64,000 nucleotides of DNA from Shewanella aquimarina (GCF_023349185.1 NZ_JAKIKY010000016.1:36096-100095), one strand, 5' to 3'; counted from the stretch's first letter, positions 18,401-27,457 are shown. The notes: generated by a model not told the origin, from the sequence alone. Made by a program: numbers and translations.

Positions 18401-19267
18401 TTACGCCCCCTGCTCAATAGGCAAGTCGGCATTGCTGCCCCAGTCGGCCCAGGAGCCATCATAGAGCACCGCCTTGTCATGTCCCGAGGCCACAGAGGCT
18501 AAGATCAGGATACAGGCGGTGATGCCTGAGCCGCAGCTGAAGATCCGCTCTGCTTCCTGCTCACCCACCTGCTCTCCTACCAACTGCTCAAACATGGCCT
18601 GCAGGTCCTCGACCCGCTTCATCCTATGTTCGCGCAGCAGCTCGCCAAAAGGCAGGTTTACCGAGCCGGGAATATGACCGCAGCGCACGCCGGGTCGAGG
18701 CTCGCTGACCTCGCCTGCAAAACGCCCCGCTGCCCGCGCATCCAAGATAACACTGTCGCTGCCCAGAGATTCGAGCACATAGTTGGCATCACAGATAAGC
18801 TCGGGCTGGAAATCCGCCACATAGGGCACAGACTCTTCATCTATTACCGTGAGCTGATAGCTCTCGCTGGTCATGCGCTCCTCGCTGAGCCACTGGGGCA
18901 GGCCGCCATCGAGCACATAAACGTTTTCGTGCCCCATCAGCTTAAACATCCACCAGGCTCTGGGGGCGCTATAGATCCCCTGGTTATCGTAGATCACCAC
19001 CAGGCTGTCTCTGTCGATACCCAGCGCCGTGGCCCCTTGCTCAAACTGCTCAGGGGTCGGCATGGCGTGCAGCTGCGAAGAAGTGGTATCGCAAAACACC
19101 CGTTCGATATCAAACTTCTGCGCTCTGGGAATACAGATGAACTCATCGTATAAAATGGGCTCCTTGCCCACCACGCTCTGCATACTGGCGTCGAGTAATA
19201 CCAGATTCGACTCAAACAGATTCGCCTCAAGCCAGGCGGTGGTAACTAACGGGTATTCCAATTCCAT
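18401..19267 (-). CDS. sseA: Rhodanese-family sulfurtransferase (3-mercaptopyruvate sulfurtransferase type)
   Basis: A 288-residue two-domain sulfurtransferase. The N-terminal inactive rhodanese domain (about 1-135) contains DNQGIYSAPRAWWMFKLMGH. The C-terminal domain carries the active loop CGSGITAC, of the mercaptopyruvate type rather than the thiosulfate type. It would transfer sulfur from 3-mercaptopyruvate to thiol or cyanide acceptors in the cytoplasm. GGGAG lies 5 bases before the ATG at 19265-19267; an upstream TTG at 19279 is rejected. It sits inside the polyamine block without an obvious metabolic link. Confidence 0.88.
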   Translation of the reverse strand: MELEYPLVTTAWLEANLFESNLVLLDASMQSVVGKEPILYDEFICIPRAQKFDIERVFCDTTSSQLHAMPTPEQFEQGATALGIDRDSLVVIYDNQGIYSAPRAWWMFKLMGHENVYVLDGGLPQWLSEERMTSESYQLTVIDEESVPYVADFQPELICDANYVLESLGSDSVILDARAAGRFAGEVSEPRPGVRCGHIPGSVNLPFGELLREHRMKRVEDLQAMFEQLVGEQVGEQEAERIFSCGSGITACILILASVASGHDKAVLYDGSWADWGSNADLPIEQGA

Positions 19268-19405
19268 AGTGACTCCCAATGTGGGGGCTAATCAGCATCT
19301 GCCCGCCCCTCTTATCAATCGTATGACGCTTATCTGTAAAGACAATATACGATGGGAGGGGCCAAGGACAAGTGACTTATTTTAACCCTGCTAACAAACT
19401 GGCAT

Positions 19406-19432
19406 AAAAAAAGCCCTTTATTGCTAAAGGGC
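19406..19432 (-). terminator. Terminator after puuC
   Basis: The stem GCCCTTTA/TAAAGGGC is followed on the minus strand by a run of seven T. It lies about 70 bases after the stop of the aldehyde dehydrogenase gene. Confidence 0.85.
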
Positions 19433-19501
19433 TGTGATTAAAGCGTTTTGTATAAGCGGGTTGCTTGCCGCTAAGACGGTGGCTTTCCCTGAAAGGCTTT
19501 C

Positions 19502-20998
19502 CTATAGCGCGATCCAGGTGGCCTTGATCTCGGTATACTTGTCGAAGGCATGCAAGGACTTGTCGCGGCCGTTACCCGACTGCTTATAGCCACCAAAGGG
19601 CGCCGTCATGTCGCCACCGTCATAGTGGTTGATCCACACCATGCCGCTACGCAGCGCCTTGGCCGTCTTATGGGCCTTGCTGATATCAGAGGTCCAGACA
19701 CCGGCCGCCAGGCCGTAGATGGTATCGTTACCGATACGGATCGCCTCCTCCATGCCATCGAAGGTGATCACCGACAGCACGGGGCCAAAGATCTCTTCCT
19801 TGGCGATGGTCATCTCATTCTTCACGTTGGCGAAGATGGTCGGTGCCACATAGACACCGCCTGTCTCGGCTAGCACCTGCTGACCACCTTGACGCAGCTG
19901 CGCCCCTTCGGCCACCCCGGCGCGAATATAGGCAAGCACATTCTCCAGCTGCTGCTGATCCACCACGGCGCCACAGGTGGTGGCAGGATCCAGCGGGTGT
20001 CCCGGCTGCCAGGCCTGCATCTCGGCTTCGATAAGGTTAATGAGTTCTTCCTTCACCCCCGACTCCACCAGCAGACGCGAACCCGCGGTGCAGACCTCGC
20101 CCTGGTTGAAGGCGATGGCCGAGGCCGCGGCGATGGCCGCCTCTTTAAGGTTCGGCGCGTCGTTGAAGACGATATTCGGGCTCTTGCCCCCGGCCTCCAG
20201 CCAGACACGCTTCATGTTGGATTCGCCGGCATAGATCATCAGCTGCTTAGCAATCTTGGTCGAACCGGTAAACACCAGGGTGTCGACATCCATGTGCAGC
20301 GCCAGCGCCTTACCCACGGTATGTCCGAATCCAGGCAACACGTTGAGCACCCCCTTAGGGATCCCCGCCTCTATCGCCAGCTGCGCCATGCGAATGGCGG
20401 TCAGGGGTGATTTCTCTGAGGGCTTTAACACCACGCTGTTGCCTGTGGCCAGCGCGGGCCCCAGCTTCCAGCAGGCCATCAGCAGCGGGAAGTTCCAGGG
20501 CACGATAGCAGCCACCACACCCACAGGCTCGCGGGTGATCATGCCGATCTCGTTATGGGCCGTTGGGGCTATCTCATCGTAGATCTTATCCACCGCCTCA
20601 CCCGACCAGCGTATGGCGCGAGCCGCGCCCGCCACATCGACGGCGCCGGAATAACGGATAGGCTTACCCATATCCAAGGTTTCCAGTAGGGCCAGCTCGT
20701 CCCTGTTTGCCTCCAGCAGATCGGCAAAGCGAATCATCACCTGCTTGCGTTTCACCGGTGGCAGCTGTGACCAGTCGCCGCACTCGAACACCTCTCGGGC
20801 ATTGGCAACGGCGCGGTTGGCATCCACCAGATCGCAACTGGCCACCTGGGTCAGTACCCTGCCATCGATAGGGCTGATACAGTCGAAGGTGTCATTCGAA
20901 TCGGCGGCGCAGTATTCGCCATTGATAAATGCCTGGCCCTGAATCACCAGGTTGTCCGCCATCTCTTGCCATTGTTCGCGATTTTGTGGAGTACTCAT
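19502..20998 (-). CDS. puuC: Aldehyde dehydrogenase, gamma-glutamyl-gamma-aminobutyraldehyde type
   Basis: A 498-residue NAD(P)-dependent aldehyde dehydrogenase. Visible are the fold signature PWNFPLLMACWKLGPALA, the cofactor loop FTGSTKIAK, the general-base glutamate in WLEAGGKSPN and the nucleophile cysteine in NQGEVCTAGSRL. In the Puu pathway it converts gamma-glutamyl-gamma-aminobutyraldehyde to gamma-glutamyl-GABA; PuuC enzymes also accept 3-hydroxypropanal and other aldehydes. AAGAGG precedes the ATG. It is divergent from the transaminase at 21245, sharing a 246-base intergenic region with a clear inverted PuuR-like site. Confidence 0.9.
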   Translation of the reverse strand: MSTPQNREQWQEMADNLVIQGQAFINGEYCAADSNDTFDCISPIDGRVLTQVASCDLVDANRAVANAREVFECGDWSQLPPVKRKQVMIRFADLLEANRDELALLETLDMGKPIRYSGAVDVAGAARAIRWSGEAVDKIYDEIAPTAHNEIGMITREPVGVVAAIVPWNFPLLMACWKLGPALATGNSVVLKPSEKSPLTAIRMAQLAIEAGIPKGVLNVLPGFGHTVGKALALHMDVDTLVFTGSTKIAKQLMIYAGESNMKRVWLEAGGKSPNIVFNDAPNLKEAAIAAASAIAFNQGEVCTAGSRLLVESGVKEELINLIEAEMQAWQPGHPLDPATTCGAVVDQQQLENVLAYIRAGVAEGAQLRQGGQQVLAETGGVYVAPTIFANVKNEMTIAKEEIFGPVLSVITFDGMEEAIRIGNDTIYGLAAGVWTSDISKAHKTAKALRSGMVWINHYDGGDMTAPFGGYKQSGNGRDKSLHAFDKYTEIKATWIAL

Positions 20999-21142
20999 TC
21001 TGACCTCTTAACGGGTGATAATTGCTCTAGCGTCAATGCTAATGCACGTCCACGCCCTCTCTGGCGCGACTGTGCCTGCCCTAGATTACGCTCAACCCTC
21101 AATCAATTTCAATATTTTTTACAAAAAGTTATTTTTTGCTAT

Positions 21143-21177
21143 AAATAATGAACAAAAAGCTTTCATGTTCATTATTT
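21143..21177. promoter_or_regulatory. PuuR-like inverted operator between puuC and the transaminase
   Basis: AAATAATGAACA (21143-21154) and its exact inverted copy TGTTCATTATTT (21166-21177) are 11 bases apart. This is the best of the three operator-like sites in the block and lies between two divergent catabolic genes, so one bound repressor could control both. Confidence 0.7.
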
Positions 21178-21244
21178 CTGACATAGCATAGCGAATATCA
21201 ACCACTCAATAAAACAACAATTACACAGAACCAGGGTAGATGAT

Positions 21245-22585
21245 ATGGAAGATTTTAATAAAGCTGACCAGGTAGCAACAGGCACGCTGGAACACTATTG
21301 GATGCCCTTTACCGCCAATAGACAGTTTAAACAAAGTCCCCGCCTCCTCGCGCAGGCAGAGGGGATGTACTACAAGGATGTCAACGGCCGCCCCGTCCTC
21401 GATGGCACGGCCGGTCTCTGGTGCTGTAATGCCGGACACGGTCGCAAGGCGATCTCCGAAGCGGTCAGCAAACAGATCCACGAGATGGACTACGCACCCT
21501 CGTTCCAGATGGGCCACCCACTGGCCTTCGAACTGGCCGAGCGTCTCGCCGCCATCGCCCCCAAAGAGATCAACAAGGTATTTTTCACCAACTCAGGTTC
21601 TGAGTCGGTCGACACCGCGCTGAAGATCGCCCTCAACTACCACAGGGCCCGTGGTGAGGCGACCCGTACCCGTTTCATCGGTCGTGAACTTGGCTACCAT
21701 GGCGTCGGCTTCGGCGGCATCTCGGTCGGTGGCATAGGCGGTAACCGCCGCACCTTCAGCCAGCAGCTACTGCAGGGGGTCGATCACCTGCCCCATACTC
21801 TGGATATCCAGCAAAACGCCTTCTGTAAGGGACTACCGGAAACCGGCGCAGAGAAGGCCGAGGTGCTGGAGCAGCTCGTTGCCCTACATGGCGCCGAGAA
21901 TATCGCCGCGGTGATCGTCGAGCCAATGTCGGGCTCGGCCGGGGTGATACTACCGCCTCAGGGCTATCTCAAACGCCTGCGTGAAATCACCCGCAAGTAC
22001 GGCATCCTATTGATCTTCGATGAGGTGATCACCGGCTTTGGCCGTGTGGGCGACGCCTTCGCCAGCCAGCGCTGGGGCGTTACACCGGATATGATCACCA
22101 CAGCCAAGGCGCTCAACAACGGCACCATCCCCATGGGCGCCGTGCTGATCGACGATGCCATCTATGATGCCAGCATGGATGCCCCAGAGGGCGCCATCGA
22201 GCTCTACCATGGCTACACCTATTCGGGCCATCCGGTAGCCGCAGCTGCCGCCATCGCCACCTTAGATATCTATCAGCAGGAGCAGCTGTTCGAGCGCACC
22301 AAGTCGCTGGAAGGCTACTTCGAAAAAGCAGTACACAGCCTCAAGGGCCTGCCGAACCTTATCGACATTCGTAACACTGGCCTAGTGGCCGGTATCCAGT
22401 TTAGTCCGAGTGATAAGGGCATAGGCAAGCGGGGCTTCGGCATCTTCGAGACCTGTTTCAAGAACGGCACCCTGGTCAGGGCAACGGCCGACACCATCGC
22501 CCTATCGCCGCCACTGATTGTCGACGAGACCCAGATAGACCAGATGGTCAACACACTAAGCGATGCCATCACCACAGTTGGCTAA
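21245..22585 (+). CDS. Class III aminotransferase (omega-amino acid / beta-alanine:pyruvate type)
   Basis: A 446-residue PLP-dependent transaminase. The N-terminal HYWMPFTANRQFK is typical of the beta-alanine:pyruvate / omega-amino acid group. The PLP region shows TNSGSESVDTALK, the cofactor aspartate in LLIFDEVITGFGR, and the Schiff-base lysine in ITTAKALNNG. Likely reaction: an omega-amino acid or diamine plus pyruvate gives a semialdehyde plus alanine. The downstream CoA-acylating dehydrogenase points to beta-alanine and malonate semialdehyde, but GABA or putrescine is also possible. Control by the PuuR-like site upstream links it to polyamines. Confidence 0.87.
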   Translation: MEDFNKADQVATGTLEHYWMPFTANRQFKQSPRLLAQAEGMYYKDVNGRPVLDGTAGLWCCNAGHGRKAISEAVSKQIHEMDYAPSFQMGHPLAFELAERLAAIAPKEINKVFFTNSGSESVDTALKIALNYHRARGEATRTRFIGRELGYHGVGFGGISVGGIGGNRRTFSQQLLQGVDHLPHTLDIQQNAFCKGLPETGAEKAEVLEQLVALHGAENIAAVIVEPMSGSAGVILPPQGYLKRLREITRKYGILLIFDEVITGFGRVGDAFASQRWGVTPDMITTAKALNNGTIPMGAVLIDDAIYDASMDAPEGAIELYHGYTYSGHPVAAAAAIATLDIYQQEQLFERTKSLEGYFEKAVHSLKGLPNLIDIRNTGLVAGIQFSPSDKGIGKRGFGIFETCFKNGTLVRATADTIALSPPLIVDETQIDQMVNTLSDAITTVG

Positions 22586-22635
22586 CCCAGAATAACCAAG
22601 ACACATTAGAGATTTTTGCAGGGAAATTACGCGCT

Positions 22636-24126
22636 ATGCAGCAGATAAACCACTACATCAACGGCCAGCACACACAGCCCAGCGCCCGCAACGCCGCCGT
22701 CTTCGAACCCGCCACCGGCGAGCACAAGGCCAACGTCTCCCTGGCCAGCGCACTCGAGGTAGATGCGGCCATCGAGCTGGCCAAGAAGGCCCACGGCCCC
22801 TGGTCAGAGATGACCCCACTAAACCGCGCACGCATTCTGTTTAAGTTTAAGGCCCTGGTCGAAGCCAACATGGATGAGCTGGCCGCCATGATCACCCGCG
22901 AACACGGCAAGGTACTCGACGATGCCAAGGGCGAGATCGTCCGCGGCCTGGAGGTGGTGGAGTTTGCCTGCGGCATCCCTCATCTACTCAAGGGCGAGCA
23001 CACAGAACAGGTCGGTGGTGGCGTCGATGCCTGGACACTCAACCAATCCCTGGGCGTAGTGGCCGGCATCGCCCCCTTTAACTTCCCTGTGATGGTGCCA
23101 ATGTGGATGTTCCCCATCGCCATTGCCGCGGGCAATACCTTTATCATGAAACCGTCGGAGAAGGATCCGACCTCCGTGATGCGCATGGCCGAACTCCTCA
23201 CCGAGGCGGGCCTGCCGGACGGCGTGTTTAACGTGGTCAACGGCGACAAGGAAGCGGTAGACACCCTGCTGACCCACAAGGACATTCAGGCGGTGAGCTT
23301 CGTCGGCTCGACGCCAATTGCCGAATATATTTACCAGACCGCGGCGGCCCACGGCAAACGTGTGCAGGCGTTGGGCGGCGCGAAGAACCACATGCTGTTG
23401 ATGCCAGATGCGGATCTCGACCAGGCGGTCAGTGCCCTGATGGGCGCCGCCTATGGCAGCGCCGGCGAACGTTGCATGGCAATCTCTGTAGTGCTCGCCG
23501 TCGGCGATGTGGGCGATGCCTTAGTAGAGAAACTGCTGCCACAGATCCAGGCGCTCAAGGTGGGCAACGGCCTGGAGGGTGAGATGGAGATGGGGCCGCT
23601 GATCTCGGCGCAGCATCTGGCGAAGGTGCGCTCCTATGTGGACAAAGGCGTGAGCGAGGGGGCGACCCTACTGGCCGATGGCCGTCAACTCACGGTCGCC
23701 GATCACGAGCAGGGCTACTTCCTCGGCGGCTGTCTGTTCGACCATGTCACCCCAGAGATGACCATCTACAAGGAAGAGATCTTCGGTCCCGTGCTGGCCA
23801 TCGTCCGGGTAAAAGATTATGCCGAGGCGCTGACCCTGATTAACGAGCACGAGTTTGGTAATGGCACCGCCATCTTTACCCAGAGCGGCGAGGCGGCGAG
23901 ACACTTCTGCCACCATGTGCAGGTTGGCATGGTTGGGGTCAATGTGCCCATCCCTGTGCCTATGGCCTTCCATAGCTTTGGCGGCTGGAAACGCTCCCTC
24001 TTCGGCCCGTTGCACATGCATGGCCCGGATGGCGTACGCTTCTATACTAAGCGCAAGGCGATCACCGCCCGCTGGCCTAAGGGTAACAGCGGCCAAGCAG
24101 AATTTGTGATGCCTACCATGAAATAA
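22636..24126 (+). CDS. mmsA: CoA-acylating methylmalonate/malonate-semialdehyde dehydrogenase
   Basis: A 496-residue aldehyde dehydrogenase of the MmsA group. The fold motif is APFNFPVMVPMWMFPIAIA, the cofactor loop FVGSTPIAEY, and the nucleophile cysteine lies in SAGERCMAIS. In place of the usual catalytic glutamate segment it has ALGGAKNH, the hallmark of CoA-dependent members, which release CO2 and form acetyl- or propionyl-CoA. It lies 50 bases after the transaminase on the same strand and is probably co-transcribed, which suggests the route beta-alanine to malonate semialdehyde to acetyl-CoA. Valine degradation is the alternative role. Confidence 0.9.
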   Translation: MQQINHYINGQHTQPSARNAAVFEPATGEHKANVSLASALEVDAAIELAKKAHGPWSEMTPLNRARILFKFKALVEANMDELAAMITREHGKVLDDAKGEIVRGLEVVEFACGIPHLLKGEHTEQVGGGVDAWTLNQSLGVVAGIAPFNFPVMVPMWMFPIAIAAGNTFIMKPSEKDPTSVMRMAELLTEAGLPDGVFNVVNGDKEAVDTLLTHKDIQAVSFVGSTPIAEYIYQTAAAHGKRVQALGGAKNHMLLMPDADLDQAVSALMGAAYGSAGERCMAISVVLAVGDVGDALVEKLLPQIQALKVGNGLEGEMEMGPLISAQHLAKVRSYVDKGVSEGATLLADGRQLTVADHEQGYFLGGCLFDHVTPEMTIYKEEIFGPVLAIVRVKDYAEALTLINEHEFGNGTAIFTQSGEAARHFCHHVQVGMVGVNVPIPVPMAFHSFGGWKRSLFGPLHMHGPDGVRFYTKRKAITARWPKGNSGQAEFVMPTMK

Positions 24127-24181
24127 ACTAAGCTTAGGGCGCCGCGCTGCGCCTTAAGTCTATCTGTATTTTGGAGCCGAC

Positions 24182-24547
24182 ATGACACAGACGATCGATG
24201 CCATCATCAACTTTGGCCAGCATAAGGTTAAGGCGGAACACTATGAGGTGGCACAGGAAAAGATCCTCAGCGGGGATCCCAAGCAGCAGCTGGAAAATCA
24301 TTACTCCAGTCCCTGCGATCAATTTCACGCCGGGATTTGGCAGGGCCAGGTCGGCAGTTGGAAGGTCAACTACAGCGAACATGAATATTGCGAGATCTTA
24401 TCGGGCAGCAGCGAGATCATTGATGAGGCAGGCAAAAGCCTGACGGTCACCAAGGGCGATCGCTTCGTCATCCCCGCCGGCTTTAAAGGCGTATGGAAAG
24501 TGCTGCAGGAGTGCCGCAAGGTTTACGTCGTATTTGAACAAAAATAA
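24182..24547 (+). CDS. Small cupin protein
   Basis: A 121-residue single-domain cupin. The barrel region shows SEHEYCEILSGSSEIIDEAGKS and a second motif GDRFVIPAGFKGVW. Such cupins are usually small-molecule sensors or isomerase-like enzymes in amino acid and amine catabolism; no exact function is assigned. TTGGAG precedes the ATG. It lies 55 bases after mmsA and is likely the last gene of that operon. Confidence 0.75.
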   Translation: MTQTIDAIINFGQHKVKAEHYEVAQEKILSGDPKQQLENHYSSPCDQFHAGIWQGQVGSWKVNYSEHEYCEILSGSSEIIDEAGKSLTVTKGDRFVIPAGFKGVWKVLQECRKVYVVFEQK

Positions 24548-24657
24548 CCAAAGTCATTGCCATGTCGTCTCAGCTGTTCAGCTGTTGTTTGGCTTAATCT
24601 GATCTATGTAGCTTGCTATGTGGATCGGTGTCAACCAAGTGAAATGGAGAAACCACC

Positions 24658-25377
24658 GTGTATAAAAAATTTAATAAGAAACGGATAGCCCAGCTAGCTG
24701 GCTTAACCTTGGCAACTGCGCTAATCACACCTTTGGCACAGGCTGAAGTCTCAGGAGAAATTGGCGTCACCAACGATTACCGCTTCCGCGGTATCTCACA
24801 AACCGCAGGCGATTTTGCCGTTCAAGCCAGCATAGATTACAGCATGGAAAGTGGTTTCTTCATCGGTGCCTGGGGCAGTAATGTCGATGATGAAAGTTAT
24901 GATGCCGATGTCGAAGTCGACTTCTATGCCGGTTACGCCGGCGCCTTCGGCGAAGACGATGCGGTGGAATATGACTTCACCCTGACCTACTACACCTACC
25001 CGGGACAGGATGAGAGCACTAAGTACCTCGAGGCCTCACTGGGCTTCTACTTTGCCGACTTCCACTTCGCTCAGTGGTACACCAACGACTATGCCAACGC
25101 CGATGTTGCCATGCACTACAGTGAGCTGAATTACTCCTATGAGTTTGCCGAGAACTGGAGCATAGATGCACACGTGGGCTATAACTATGGCGACGGTGCC
25201 GATCTGGACTGGGGTGAGAACTATGTCGATTACTCTATCGGCGTGTCCACCGAGGTGGCTGGTGTCGGCCTGTCATTGGCCTGGTTAGACACTAACCTGA
25301 GCAGCGACAACGAGATCAGCGATGGCCCATGGAAGAACGAAGGCACCATACTGGCCACTGCCAGCTACGCCTTCTAA
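24658..25377 (+). CDS. TorF-family putative outer-membrane porin
   Basis: A 239-residue beta-barrel protein. A GTG start is preceded by TGGAGAA. The signal peptide runs to about residue 29 (ITPLAQA then EVSGEIGVTNDYRFRG). Family hallmarks are the early TNDYRFRGISQT motif, acidic alternating strands and a terminal phenylalanine (ASYAF), the outer-membrane assembly signal. It probably forms a small channel; the substrate is unknown. The polyamine operon just upstream is suggestive only. A terminator follows at 25407-25435. Confidence 0.85.
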   Translation: MYKKFNKKRIAQLAGLTLATALITPLAQAEVSGEIGVTNDYRFRGISQTAGDFAVQASIDYSMESGFFIGAWGSNVDDESYDADVEVDFYAGYAGAFGEDDAVEYDFTLTYYTYPGQDESTKYLEASLGFYFADFHFAQWYTNDYANADVAMHYSELNYSYEFAENWSIDAHVGYNYGDGADLDWGENYVDYSIGVSTEVAGVGLSLAWLDTNLSSDNEISDGPWKNEGTILATASYAF

Positions 25378-25406
25378 CCCCATTTCTTCCCCAACCAAGT
25401 GATTGT

Positions 25407-25435
25407 AAAAAAACCGCCAATATTGGCGGTTTTTT
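25407..25435. terminator. Bidirectional terminator
   Basis: The stem CCGCCAA-TA-TTGGCGG lies between an A-run and a T-run. It serves the porin gene on the plus strand and the small gene at 25437-25607 on the minus strand. Confidence 0.9.
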
Positions 25436-25436
25436 A

Positions 25437-25607
25437 TTACAGCTTCAGGCTCTCTCCTCGGCGGACGCGCTCGGCCAATCCCCGCCAATAGTTGACTAAC
25501 TCCTGATGCGCCTTAGCGCGCTCGGGAAAGGTTTGTGACAACCCTTGTAGTATATTGGCTTGCTGATGGCAGAGTTTTTCCCAGCGACGGGCATTAGACA
25601 GATGCAT
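25437..25607 (-). CDS. Small hypothetical protein (56 residues)
   Basis: An open frame of 57 codons begins MHLSNARRWEKLCHQQAN and ends GESLKL-stop. AAGGA sits 7 bases before the ATG, a strong site, and a terminator follows directly after the stop at 25437. The product is basic and helical-looking with no membrane segment. I do not recognise a family. The combination of good ribosome site, terminator and otherwise empty space makes it likely to be real. Confidence 0.6.
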   Translation of the reverse strand: MHLSNARRWEKLCHQQANILQGLSQTFPERAKAHQELVNYWRGLAERVRRGESLKL

Positions 25608-25731
25608 AGTGTTTTCCTTAACCTGTGATACTCCTTTGGAGAGTATAACCAGTTTATTAAAATTTGATCTAAGCCGCTAGGAAAAACCCTTAGCTGGGAG
25701 TATCTTCAAACTATAACGCTAAGGAGTGACT

Positions 25732-26076
25732 ATGACCGAAACCCTATTTAAAATCGCCTTTATCCTGGTGGGCCTGATTCTGATCTACAAGCTGATCTTC
25801 TCGGGCAAACGCGGCCTGACCCTCTTTGAGATGCATTTTAAAGATGGTCGGCTCATCTCCCACAAGGGCAAGATACCAGAGAAGTTTCAGCGGGAATGTA
25901 AATCGATTGCCAAGAGTGAAAAACTGACCTGTGTCGTGCGCGCCGAGAAGAGCGGCAGCGTCAGGCTGCATGTGTCGGCCAATGTCAGCGATGCTATCAT
26001 TCAGCGAATCCGCAACCAATTTCCTTTCGAATACTACGACAAGAAAACCGTCGATAATTCGCGTCAGGCTGGCTAA
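25732..26076 (+). CDS. DUF3634 family membrane-anchored protein
   Basis: A 114-residue protein with one N-terminal membrane helix (LFKIAFILVGLILIYKLIF) and a cytoplasmic domain (FEMHFKDGRLISHKGKIPEKF onward). The pattern matches DUF3634, a family I know from Shewanella and relatives, without known function. AAGGAG at 25721-25726 is 5 bases before the ATG at 25732; a GTG at 25726 overlaps that site and is rejected as the start. Confidence 0.75.
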   Translation: MTETLFKIAFILVGLILIYKLIFSGKRGLTLFEMHFKDGRLISHKGKIPEKFQRECKSIAKSEKLTCVVRAEKSGSVRLHVSANVSDAIIQRIRNQFPFEYYDKKTVDNSRQAG

Positions 26077-26111
26077 GCCCACCTTTCGCGAATCATAAGC
26101 TCTGGCCGCCG

Positions 26112-26294
26112 TTAATCCTTGTTCAGGCGGCCATCTTGCTTGGCATCATCTATGATGCGCTGATTGTCCTGTGACATGGGATCTTTCACTATGAGAGGAT
26201 CCCCTTCAGGCTCTGCCTCAGTCCTCACACTCATGCTTATTCCGCTCGAGCAGGCACTCAAGCCGAGTGCAATGAGCAGTATCCACTTATTCAT
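26112..26294 (-). CDS. Small predicted lipoprotein
   Basis: A 60-residue protein beginning MNKWILLIALGLSAC, a classical lipoprotein signal with lipobox LSAC. A short acidic hydrophilic tail follows. It would be a membrane-anchored lipoprotein facing the periplasm. Its ATG lies 8 bases inside the end of the DUF368 gene, so translation is probably coupled. A longer frame runs to 26387, but the lipoprotein signal fixes the start. No family is recognised. Confidence 0.7.
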   Translation of the reverse strand: MNKWILLIALGLSACSSGISMSVRTEAEPEGDPLIVKDPMSQDNQRIIDDAKQDGRLNKD

Positions 26295-27225
26295 CTTTGC
26301 TACCCACACTTGCATTATCGCCTGCAAAGTATTCCAGCGCCCATACCAGGGCGATACCCACCAACATGGCGCTAATCGCCAGACCAAGCTGCGCCGGCTG
26401 CCCGGTTAGCTGCTCGAAACTCATGGGCGACAGGTTCTGTTCCAACAGGGGTACCTGCTCGCCCGCCGAGTTTTCACGCCAGGTGAGCACCTGCTTCCAG
26501 GGCCAGATCTTACCTAGGGTGCCGAGCATCAAACCAGTGAGGAAGATCAGCGTGGCATCATGGTATTTACGCAGCAGCGCCGACAACAGGTGACTAAACG
26601 AGAGCAAACCAGCCACGCAGCCACAGGCGAAGGTCAGAAGAACCGGGATATCCAGACTCTTGGCCGCGCCCAGCACCGAGGTGTAGAGGCCAAGTAGCAA
26701 GAGGATGAAACTGCCTGAGATCCCCGGCAGCAACATGGCGCAGATGGCAATACTGCCGCCAATGAACACATTGAGGTAGGTCATCTGCATGTCGATTGGA
26801 TGCAGCACTGTGATCCCCCAGGCGAAGGCTACCCCGAGGGCAAACAGCACCAGGCGTCCCATGGAGAATCCCTTCACCTGCTTAAGCATATGCACCACAG
26901 AGATGATGATGAGGCCGAAGAAGAAGGACCACACGGGGATCGGCTGAGTATGCAGCAGATAGGTAATCAACTTAGCCAGGGTAAAGATGCTGGTAAGGAT
27001 GCCGCCAAACACGGCGATGAGGAAAGGCCCATTGATATGCATAAAGGCGGCCTTCACGCCTTGCTGGCGTATGATGCCGATAAGGCTAGGGTTAACCCTG
27101 CGTATGCTATCGAGCAGGGGGTCGAGAATACCGGTAATAAAGGCGATGGTGCCCCCGGAAACACCGGGTACCACGTCGGCGGCGCCCATGGCCATTCCTT
27201 TGAAATAAGTCAGCAGATATTTCAC
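26287..27225 (-). CDS. DUF368 membrane protein (undecaprenyl-phosphate translocase type)
   Basis: A 312-residue polytopic inner-membrane protein with about eight to ten hydrophobic segments. The DUF368 signature stands near the N-terminus: KGMAMGAADVVPGVSGGTIA. A related internal repeat, LLPGISGSFILLLLGLY, occurs in the second half. Members of this family have been reported to recycle the lipid carrier undecaprenyl phosphate (PopT). The GTG start is preceded by AAGGA. It overlaps the small lipoprotein gene by 8 bases; co-expression with that lipoprotein is the main local clue. Confidence 0.85.
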   Translation of the reverse strand: MKYLLTYFKGMAMGAADVVPGVSGGTIAFITGILDPLLDSIRRVNPSLIGIIRQQGVKAAFMHINGPFLIAVFGGILTSIFTLAKLITYLLHTQPIPVWSFFFGLIIISVVHMLKQVKGFSMGRLVLFALGVAFAWGITVLHPIDMQMTYLNVFIGGSIAICAMLLPGISGSFILLLLGLYTSVLGAAKSLDIPVLLTFACGCVAGLLSFSHLLSALLRKYHDATLIFLTGLMLGTLGKIWPWKQVLTWRENSAGEQVPLLEQNLSPMSFEQLTGQPAQLGLAISAMLVGIALVWALEYFAGDNASVGSKDE

Positions 27226-27457
27226 TCAAAATCCTTAAGTTAATGATTTTCTATGGGCCAAAAGCCCCAGGGGCCGATTATACGCGCCCAGCACAAACAA
27301 AGGAAAATGAAGTTTACTTTAGACAGGCGATTCACACCGCTATTGTTAACCGCTTGTTATTGGGCTAGTCTAACAACTCATCAGACCAGATGAATTTTCT
27401 ATTAAACCCAAAGTGCTTTCTATTAAGAAAGAACAGTTTCGACTAACGAGTAAGCCA

